64,000 nt of DNA from CAWHXG01 sp963833235 (lineage in GTDB: Bacteria; Pseudomonadota; Alphaproteobacteria; Rhodobacterales; Rhodobacteraceae), in contig CAWHXG010000006.1 in the NCBI GenBank assembly GCA_963833235.1, positions 434,001-498,000 of the forward strand, given 5' to 3'. Within the stretch, counting starts at the first letter, position 1; each line of letters starts with the position of its first letter. Below the pieces are notes generated by a model, which was given only the letters and a program-made list of their open reading frames with translations, was not told the origin of the DNA and made no database searches. Positions 58,217-64,000 of the stretch are shown in pieces. The position numbers were made by a program, and so were the translations under genes.

Positions 58217-59197
58217 TCAGCGCATTTCTTTGCGGGCTTGCACGATGTTCCAGATCATCACCGGCAGCACGACCAGCATGATCACGAAGGCCACGGCGGT
58301 GGCGCGCCCGTCGTCGCGGAACATGAAGCTCATCATGTAACTCGGCAGGATCTGGGTGCCGAAATTGCCGCCCGTCGTGGCGTAGACGATATCGAAGACC
58401 TTCAGCACCAGGATCGTGATCGTCGTCCAGACCACCACGATCGTGCCCATGATCTGCGGCACCTTGATCTTGAAGAAGACCTGCGTGGCGCTTGCCCCGT
58501 CGATGATCGCGGCCTCCACCGTCTCCTCGGGGATGCCGCGCAGGGCGGCGCTGAGGATCACCATGGCAAAGCCCGTCTGGATCCAGATCAGGATGATCAT
58601 GAGGAAGAAGTTGTTCCAGAAAGGGATCTGCAGCACGTCGATCGGGTTGTCGGCGCCGAGCCCGGCCCGGATCGCGTTGATCAGGCCGATATCGGCATCG
58701 TTGGCGTAGACGAACTTCCAGATGAGCGAGGCGCCGACGAAGCTGATCGCCATGGGCATGAAGATCAGCGACTTGGCGATGTTGCCCCAGCTCAGCTTGT
58801 CGGTGAGCTGCGCGGCGAGAAGGCCGAAGGCCGTGGCCCCCGCGGGCACGACGAGCGCCCAGAGCATGTTGTTCAGAAGCGCCACGCGGAATGCCGGGTC
58901 CTCGGCCAGCGTCAGGTAGTTGCCGAGGCCCACGAAGTCGTCGCCGCTGCGCCCGTAGAGCGAGCGGATGAACGAGCCCACGACCGGATAGGCCAGGTAG
59001 AGGCCAAGCGCGAACATCGCCGGAAAGAGGAACAGCCAGGGCCGGATCTGGTTGGCGCGGTTGATGTTCTGCCCGGCATTCTTGCCCTTGGCGGGAAAGA
59101 GGACTTTGTCGAGCACCAGGTTGGAGCCGTAGAAGTAGCCGATGCACCCCCCGACGCCGATGATTATCGTCAGGATGCCCTGCAAGATTGGCGACAT
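58217..59197 (-). CDS. aglF: Alpha-glucoside ABC transporter permease AglF
   Basis: A 326-residue CUT1 sugar permease, the first of the pair. About eight hydrophobic segments are present, including QGILTIIIGVGGCIGYFYG at the N terminus, PWLFLFPAMFALGLYLAYPVV and FLMIILIWIQTGFAMVILSA. The coupling loop is EAAIIDGASATQVFFKIKVP. It lies 85 bases after aglE. Confidence 0.9.
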   Translation of the reverse strand: MSPILQGILTIIIGVGGCIGYFYGSNLVLDKVLFPAKGKNAGQNINRANQIRPWLFLFPAMFALGLYLAYPVVGSFIRSLYGRSGDDFVGLGNYLTLAEDPAFRVALLNNMLWALVVPAGATAFGLLAAQLTDKLSWGNIAKSLIFMPMAISFVGASLIWKFVYANDADIGLINAIRAGLGADNPIDVLQIPFWNNFFLMIILIWIQTGFAMVILSAALRGIPEETVEAAIIDGASATQVFFKIKVPQIMGTIVVVWTTITILVLKVFDIVYATTGGNFGTQILPSYMMSFMFRDDGRATAVAFVIMLVVLPVMIWNIVQARKEMR

Positions 59198-59282
59198 GTC
59201 ACGACCCTCCCCGTCGCTAGCCTTCTGTTATTGCGGCGCGGGCCGAAGCGGGCCCGCGCCGATCGTCCGAGGCCCTGAGGCC

Positions 59283-60635
59283 CTACTTGATGGCGTTCCA
59301 GCGTTCCTGGATCGTGCCGGCGGCTTCTTCGGCGCTCTCGCCGCCCGTGTAGGCCACCATGCCCTTCCAGAAGGCATCCGCGCCGATCTCGGACGGCATC
59401 AGATCGGAGCCGTCGAAGCGGAACGTCGTGGCCGTGGTCAGGATCTCGTTGAGGTTGCGCTGCGAGTCGGACGGAAACACATCGACGTTGGCCTCGGTGT
59501 AGGGCGTCAGGAAGCCGGACTGCGCCATCCAGATCTCGTGCGCGATGGGCGTCTGCACGAACTCGATGAAGCCGTGAGCGACGTCGCTTTCGCGGGTCAT
59601 GGCCAGCAGCGTACCGGCGCCCAGCACCGGGCGGCCCAGATCCTTGCTTTCATAGGCGGGGAAGTAGAAGAAATCGGCGTCAAGCCCCACTTCGGTGCCT
59701 TCGGGGAAGAACGTCGGGATGAACGTCGCCTGCTTGTGAAGGTAGCATTCCGGCGGAAACTGGAAGAGGCCAAGCGGGCTTTCGCGGAAGTCGGTGTTCG
59801 GCACGGATTCTGCGCCGCCGTTCACGTAGTCGTCCGTCTTGGCGAAGAAGCCGTACTCCTCGATCGCGCCCAGCACCGCGGGATCGTCGAACGGGATCTC
59901 GTTGCTCACCCATTGGTCGTAGACCTCGGGGGGCTGGGTGCGCAGCATCATGTCTTCCACCCAGTCGGTCGCGGGCCAACCGGTGGCTGCGCCCGAACCG
60001 AGCCCGATGCACCAGGGCGTGCCGCCGTCGGCGACGATCTTGTCGGTCAGTTCCTTCAGGGCCTCCATCGTCTCGGGGACCTCATAGCCGGCCTCGTCGA
60101 AGGCCTCCGGCACGTACCAGACGATGGACTTCACGTCGATCTTGTAGGGAAAGCCGTAAAAGGCCTCTTCGCCGTCGGGCCCTTCGGAGGTCCCAAGATC
60201 GACCCAGCTCTGTCCGGCGGCGTAGTTCTCGCCGACCCAGGTCGCGGCTTCTTCGCCCAACGGCGTCAGCGCCCCGCGACGGGCCAGGTCGGCGGCCAGG
60301 CCGGGCTGCGGGATCACCGCGATGTTGGGCGCGGAATTCGCCTGGGTGGAGATCACGATGTCCTGCTCGAAGCTGTCGGAGCCGGAATAGTTCACGGTGG
60401 CGCCGGTCGCGTCGACGAAATAGGCGATGACGCTTTCCACCAGGTCCTTGTCGGCGCCCGTCCAGGGGCCGGTCATGGTCAGCGTCTGGCCGCTGTAGTC
60501 GTGATCGGCGGCGAAGGCCTCCAGGCTGTCCCAGTTGAAGGCGCCCTCGCCTTTCGGAAAGCGCAGGTCCTGGGCGCCGGCGGCCGTTGCCGTCAGCGCG
60601 GCCATGGCGACGCCTGTCAAAAGGATACGTTTCAT
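59283..60635 (-). CDS. aglE: Alpha-glucoside ABC transporter binding protein AglE
   Basis: A 450-residue periplasmic sugar-binding protein of family 1. A signal peptide (MKRILLTGVAMAALTATAAGAQ, cleavage after residue 21) precedes the mature part, which has the typical SYFVDATGATVNYSG-like beta strand and hinge segments. It is the first gene of the agl operon, a usual place for the most abundant subunit. The Shine-Dalgarno GGGAGG lies shortly upstream, and a promoter with TTGACA is about 160 bases upstream. Confidence 0.92.
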   Translation of the reverse strand: MKRILLTGVAMAALTATAAGAQDLRFPKGEGAFNWDSLEAFAADHDYSGQTLTMTGPWTGADKDLVESVIAYFVDATGATVNYSGSDSFEQDIVISTQANSAPNIAVIPQPGLAADLARRGALTPLGEEAATWVGENYAAGQSWVDLGTSEGPDGEEAFYGFPYKIDVKSIVWYVPEAFDEAGYEVPETMEALKELTDKIVADGGTPWCIGLGSGAATGWPATDWVEDMMLRTQPPEVYDQWVSNEIPFDDPAVLGAIEEYGFFAKTDDYVNGGAESVPNTDFRESPLGLFQFPPECYLHKQATFIPTFFPEGTEVGLDADFFYFPAYESKDLGRPVLGAGTLLAMTRESDVAHGFIEFVQTPIAHEIWMAQSGFLTPYTEANVDVFPSDSQRNLNEILTTATTFRFDGSDLMPSEIGADAFWKGMVAYTGGESAEEAAGTIQERWNAIK

Positions 60636-61094
60636 GCTGAACCTCCCAGTTCATCGGCGCCATCGGTGCGCCGGATAGGTATCGGCGCGTGATCCGCGCC
60701 TGCGTTGATCGGTCTCTGCCGGTCCCGGCGAAATGTTTCCCGCTGGCGCCGGATCGACCTGTGCCGCAACCGTTAGCCGATTAAGCACGGCTGTCAAACC
60801 CTTGACTGGCTTTGAATGTTAGCGCAGGCGGATGGTCCTGGCAGCTACCGGGCGAATGCTCGGCGGCTGAGCCGAAGCCCGCACCAAAGCCCGCCCCGAA
60901 GCCCGGACCGAAGCTTGCGCCGGTCGCCGCCGAAAACCTCTTTGACCTTGCCGCCGCGGGCGGGCTACCGAACCGCAGGCCGACCCCGCCAGGGTCGCAA
61001 TTCACGAGGGCCGCCGCCCGCATGGCCCCCCAGCTCGCGCGATATTCGCGGGCAGGAGGCGGGCGGGGGCGGCTCACCACCAAGGACGATGGCC
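60636..61094. other. Divergent intergenic region between aglE and the beta-glucosidase gene
   Basis: About 460 bases without a recognised gene. It contains the aglE leader, a promoter candidate on the minus strand near 60770-60797, and on the plus strand a TTGACT at 60802 without a good -10. Open frames upstream of the beta-glucosidase start translate to Pro/Lys-rich repeats (KPAPKPAPKPGPK) and are probably not coding. No aglR-like LacI regulator gene is present. Confidence 0.5.
60770..60797 (-). promoter_or_regulatory. Putative promoter of the agl operon
   Basis: On the minus strand a perfect -35 TTGACA (60797-60792) is followed, after 16 bases, by TAACGG (60775-60770), a fair -10. Between them TTAATCGGCTAA forms an imperfect dyad with a central CG, of the kind bound by LacI-family sugar repressors. 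Its position over the spacer and -10 would allow repression. Both roles are inferred. Confidence 0.45.
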
Positions 61095-62417
61095 ATGCCT
61101 CTTTCCCGCAAGGACTTCCCCGAAGGGTTCGTGTTCGGCACGGCGACCTCGGCCTACCAGATCGAGGGCCATGCCCAGGGCGGCGCCGGCCCCACCCACT
61201 GGGACAGCTTCGCGGCCACCCCAGGCAACGTGAAGAACGCCGAGAACGGCGATCTGGCCTGCGACCACCTCAACCGCTTTGCCGAAGACATGGGGCTGGT
61301 GGCCGATGCCAACCTCGACGCCTACCGCTTCTCGACCTCCTGGGCGCGGGTTCTGCCGGAGGGCTCCGGCACGCCGAACGAGGCTGGCCTCGATTTCTAC
61401 GACCGGCTGGTGGACCGGATGCTGGAGCTGGGGCTGAAGCCCGCCGCGACCCTGTATCATTGGGAGCTGCCGCAGCCGCTGGCCGATGCCGGCGGCTGGC
61501 GCAACCGCGACACCACAGCGCATTTCGGCGACTTTGCGGCTTTGATCGCCGAGCGGCTTGGCGACAGACTGTGGTCGGCCGCACCGATCAACGAGCCGTG
61601 GTGCGTGGCGTGGCTCTCGCATTTCCTCGGCCAGCACGCGCCGGGGATGCGCGACATCCGCGCCACCGCCCGGGCGATGCATCACGTGCTGCTGGCGCAT
61701 GGCCGCGCGACGGAAGCGATGCGCGCGGGCGGCATGACCAACCTCGGCGCGGTGTGCAACTTCGAGTATGCCCACCCCGCCGACGACAGCGCCGAGGCGG
61801 CCGCCGTCGCCGCGCGCTACGACGCGATCTACAACCGCTTCTTCCTAGGCGGCATCTTCAAGGGCGCGTATCCCGATCTGGTGCTGGAGGGGCTGGAGCC
61901 GCACCTGCCGCAGGGCTGGCAGGACGATTTCGCGACGATCCAGGCGCCGGTCGACTGGCTGGGGCTGAACTACTACACCTGCAAGCGCATCGCCCCCGCG
62001 CCTGGCCCCTGGCCGTCGCTGACCGAAGTGGAAGGGCCGCTTCCGAAGACCTTCATGGATTGGGAGATCTACCCCGAGGGCCTGCACCATTTCCTCACCA
62101 TGGCGGCCCGCGACTTCACCGGCGACCTGCCGCTTTACGTGACCGAAAGCGGGATGGCCGCGCCAGATATCGTCCGGGATGGCGCCGTCAACGACCAGCC
62201 GCGGATCGACTACATCGCCGCGCATGGGGCGCAGGTGCGCCGGGCGATCGAGGAAGGCGCGCCGGTGAAGGGCTATTTCGTCTGGTCGCTGATGGACAAT
62301 TACGAATGGTCGCTGGGGTACGAGAAGCGCTTTGGCCTGGTGCACGTGGATTTCGACACGCTGGAGCGGACGCCGAAGGCCTCCTGGCACGCGCTGAAGG
62401 CGGGGCTGGCCCGGTGA
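61095..62417 (+). CDS. Beta-glucosidase, GH1
   Basis: A 440-residue GH1 beta-glucosidase that releases glucose from beta-glucosides. The acid/base is Glu167 in PINEPW and the nucleophile is Glu351 in LYVTESGMA (the usual ENG reads ESG). The glucose-binding segment QIEGHAQGGAGPTHWDSFA is also typical. Two in-frame ATGs are present (61089 and 61095). The AAGGA ribosome binding site sits eight bases before the second and only two before the first, so 61095 was chosen. Divergent from the agl operon and followed by glk with a 4-base overlap. Confidence 0.93.
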   Translation: MPLSRKDFPEGFVFGTATSAYQIEGHAQGGAGPTHWDSFAATPGNVKNAENGDLACDHLNRFAEDMGLVADANLDAYRFSTSWARVLPEGSGTPNEAGLDFYDRLVDRMLELGLKPAATLYHWELPQPLADAGGWRNRDTTAHFGDFAALIAERLGDRLWSAAPINEPWCVAWLSHFLGQHAPGMRDIRATARAMHHVLLAHGRATEAMRAGGMTNLGAVCNFEYAHPADDSAEAAAVAARYDAIYNRFFLGGIFKGAYPDLVLEGLEPHLPQGWQDDFATIQAPVDWLGLNYYTCKRIAPAPGPWPSLTEVEGPLPKTFMDWEIYPEGLHHFLTMAARDFTGDLPLYVTESGMAAPDIVRDGAVNDQPRIDYIAAHGAQVRRAIEEGAPVKGYFVWSLMDNYEWSLGYEKRFGLVHVDFDTLERTPKASWHALKAGLAR

Positions 62418-63421
62418 GCGGCCCGTCCGCCATCCTCGTCGCCGATGTGGGCGGCACCAATACCCGCGCGGCGCTGGCGGTGGCGGGCGCGGTGCAGGAG
62501 GCCGGCATACGGCGCTACCGCAACGCCCAGTTCGAGAGCCTCGGGCAGGTACTGGAGCGGTATCTGGCCGAAAGCAACGCGGACGCGCCAGAGGCCGTCT
62601 GCGTCGCGGTGGCCGGGCCGGTGCGGGACGGATGGGCGCAGATGACCAACCTCGCCTGGACGATCGAGCCCGAGGGGCTGATCGCCGCCACCGGTGCGGC
62701 CCGCGCCTTCGTGCTGAACGATCTCGAGGCGCAGGGCCACGCGCTCGATGGCGCCTCGGTGCGCAACCTGATGCCGGGGGCACGGGTGCCGCAAGGGGCC
62801 CCGGGTGCCGCCGAGGCCGCGCAGGCGCAGGCCGCCGCCTATGCCGGGCCGCGCCTGGTTGTGGGCGTCGGCACCGGCTTCAACGCCGCCCCCGTGCATG
62901 GCAGCGGCGCGACCCGCCACGTGGCGCCGTCGGAATGCGGGCACATGAGCCTGCCGGTATGGGACGACGCCAGCCATGATGTCGCCGCCGCCATCGCCCG
63001 CGATCGTGGCTTCGCCGATGTCGAGGAAGTGTGCTCGGGCCGCGGGCTGGAGCGGCTCTACCGCCATTTCGCGGGGCCGGACGGCGAAAGCCTGCGCAGC
63101 GCCCAGATCGTCGCCGCCCTGCAGGCCGAGCCCGGCGGCGGCGCGCCCTCGCCCGCCGCCCGCGCGGCGCGGGCCTTCTGCGGCACGCTCGGCCGGGTCG
63201 TGGGCGATCTGGCGCTGGTGCACCTGCCCTGGGACGGGATCTACCTGGTCGGCGGCATGGCCCGCGCGATGGCACCCTTCTACGGCGGCCACGGCTTCGA
63301 GGAAGGGTTCTGCGACAAGGGCCGCTTCGCTGAGTTCCAGAAGGCCTTCCCGGTGGATCTCGTGGAAGATGACTACGCCGCGCTGGACGGCTGCACCCGC
63401 TACGCCCTGGCGCGGGGCTGA
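62414..63421 (+). CDS. glk: Glucokinase
   Basis: A 335-residue ROK-unrelated, E. coli-type glucokinase that phosphorylates glucose. The ATP site starts ILVADVGGTNTRAALA (residues about 7-22). The glucose site is EGLI and FVLNDLEAQGHAL, and a second phosphate loop is VGVGTGFNAAPV; the conserved SECGHMSLP segment follows. The GTG start overlaps the beta-glucosidase stop (GTGA), so the two are coupled. Glucose from the beta-glucosidase and from AglA would be used here. Confidence 0.9.
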   Translation: MSGPSAILVADVGGTNTRAALAVAGAVQEAGIRRYRNAQFESLGQVLERYLAESNADAPEAVCVAVAGPVRDGWAQMTNLAWTIEPEGLIAATGAARAFVLNDLEAQGHALDGASVRNLMPGARVPQGAPGAAEAAQAQAAAYAGPRLVVGVGTGFNAAPVHGSGATRHVAPSECGHMSLPVWDDASHDVAAAIARDRGFADVEEVCSGRGLERLYRHFAGPDGESLRSAQIVAALQAEPGGGAPSPAARAARAFCGTLGRVVGDLALVHLPWDGIYLVGGMARAMAPFYGGHGFEEGFCDKGRFAEFQKAFPVDLVEDDYAALDGCTRYALARG

Positions 63422-63425
63422 GCAA

Positions 63426-64000
63426 TCAGCCCTCGCCGCGCCCCCTGAAACCGGTCGCGACCACGTATTTCTCGGCGCTGTCGGACCGGCTGGCGGGCGG
63501 CTTGACGTTGGCGACCTTGGCGAAGCGGCGCTTCAGCTCGGCCTGCAGGTCGCCCTCGGCGCCCCCGGCCAGGACCTTCGCCACGAAGGTGCCGCCCTCC
63601 TCCAGCACGTCGAAGGCCAGTTCCGCGGCCGCCTCGCACAGCGAGATGATCCGCAGGTGGTCCGTCTGCCTGTGGCCGGAACTCGCCGCCGCCATGTCCG
63701 ACATCACCACGTCGGCCGGGCCGCCGAGCCAGCCCTTCACGGTCGCGTCGGCGCCCTCGTCGAGAAAATCCAGAACGTGCAGCTCGGCGCCGGGGATGGG
63801 GTCGATCTCGCGCAGGTCGAGCCCGATGACCCGGCCCATGGGCTTGCCGCGCTGCGTGCCGAGCGCGTTGACCCGCTCCACCGCGATCTGGCACCAGCCG
63901 CCCGGCGCGCACCCCAGATCCACCACCCGCGCGCCCGGCCGCAGGAAGCCGGCCTTGTCGTCGAGCTCGGCAATCTTGTAGGCGGCGCGGCCGCGAAAGC
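63426..64000 (-). CDS. rlmE: 23S rRNA (uridine-2'-O-) methyltransferase RlmE, 5' end beyond the window
   Basis: The C-terminal three quarters of RlmE (FtsJ), which methylates U2552 of 23S rRNA. The SAM site is DLGCAPGGW; the K-D-K-E tetrad members visible are Lys in RAAYKIAELDDK, Asp in VVMSDMAA and Lys in GGTFVAKVL, with the final Glu in SAEKYVV. At the window edge the frame is still open and reads FRGRAAYKIAELDD, which is the expected continuation, so the start is beyond position 64000. The stop is four bases from the glk stop on the other strand. Confidence 0.92.
   Translation of the reverse strand, partial: FRGRAAYKIAELDDKAGFLRPGARVVDLGCAPGGWCQIAVERVNALGTQRGKPMGRVIGLDLREIDPIPGAELHVLDFLDEGADATVKGWLGGPADVVMSDMAAASSGHRQTDHLRIISLCEAAAELAFDVLEEGGTFVAKVLAGGAEGDLQAELKRRFAKVANVKPPASRSDSAEKYVVATGFRGRGEG

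Overview
The window comes from a GC-rich alphaproteobacterium, most likely a member of the Rhodobacterales. The signs are an Isc/Suf operon headed by an Rrf2 regulator whose usual cysteine cluster is missing, a VPLPA-CTERM protein, a CckA kinase with a CtrA-type box in its promoter, a recA gene with the alphaproteobacterial GTTC-N7-GTTC SOS box, and an aglEFGAK-type alpha-glucoside operon. No insertion sequence, prophage, CRISPR array or rRNA was seen; one tRNA (Arg-CCG) is present.

Layout. (1) 0.6-11.8 kb, minus strand: a peptide/amide uptake and hydrolysis operon. In transcription order it holds an M81 (MlrC-type) metalloprotein, a family 5 solute-binding protein, two Dpp-type permeases, a double ATPase, an M20D amidohydrolase, an M20A peptidase, a doubtful small ORF and an amidase. 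Nearly all genes between 2.6 and 11.8 kb carry several single-base frame breaks, while the amidase is intact. (2) 12.2-16.7 kb: a small conserved protein divergent from a Crp/Fnr regulator, a 1.3 kb stretch with no recognisable gene, then iolC and an iolJ-like aldolase. (3) 17.0-21.5 kb: tyrosine catabolism, with hmgA (badly frame-broken), fahA and hppD, plus phnN between the last two. (4) 21.7-27.5 kb: an amino-acid or amine oxidase-like FAD enzyme, a ferric-iron binding protein and its permease, an exonuclease and a ChaN-like protein. (5) 27.7-36.3 kb: tRNA-Arg and the Fe-S assembly operon iscR-nifS/iscS-sufB-(small coiled coil)-ybjQ-sufC-sufD-two membrane proteins-sufS. (6) 36.3-44.7 kb: an alpha/beta hydrolase, a DUF2235 protein, icd, a VPLPA-CTERM protein, a YitT-family protein, an SMR remnant, typA and three small genes (hypothetical, MOSC, DUF1330). 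(7) 44.7-54.1 kb: alaS, recA, cckA, an RsmB-type methyltransferase and guaB. (8) 54.3-63.4 kb: aglK-aglA-aglG-aglF-aglE (minus) divergent from a GH1 beta-glucosidase and glucokinase (plus), ending in a partial rlmE.

Functional reading. The agl genes, beta-glucosidase and glucokinase form a complete import-to-glucose-6-phosphate module for alpha- and beta-glucosides. The Isc/Suf operon is autoregulated through a near-perfect TTAGAA-N3-TTCTAA box overlapping the iscR promoter. A second copy of the box lies inside the cysteine desulfurase gene, in an AT-rich patch upstream of sufB. The FbpA-like and FbpB-like genes and chaN sit next to this operon and fit an iron theme.

Sequence quality. icd and alaS, which should be functional, each need removal of one or two single bases to restore their frames, and hmgA and the peptide operon need many corrections. 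Local assembly error is therefore the simplest explanation for most broken frames. The SMR remnant is the best candidate for a truly decayed gene.
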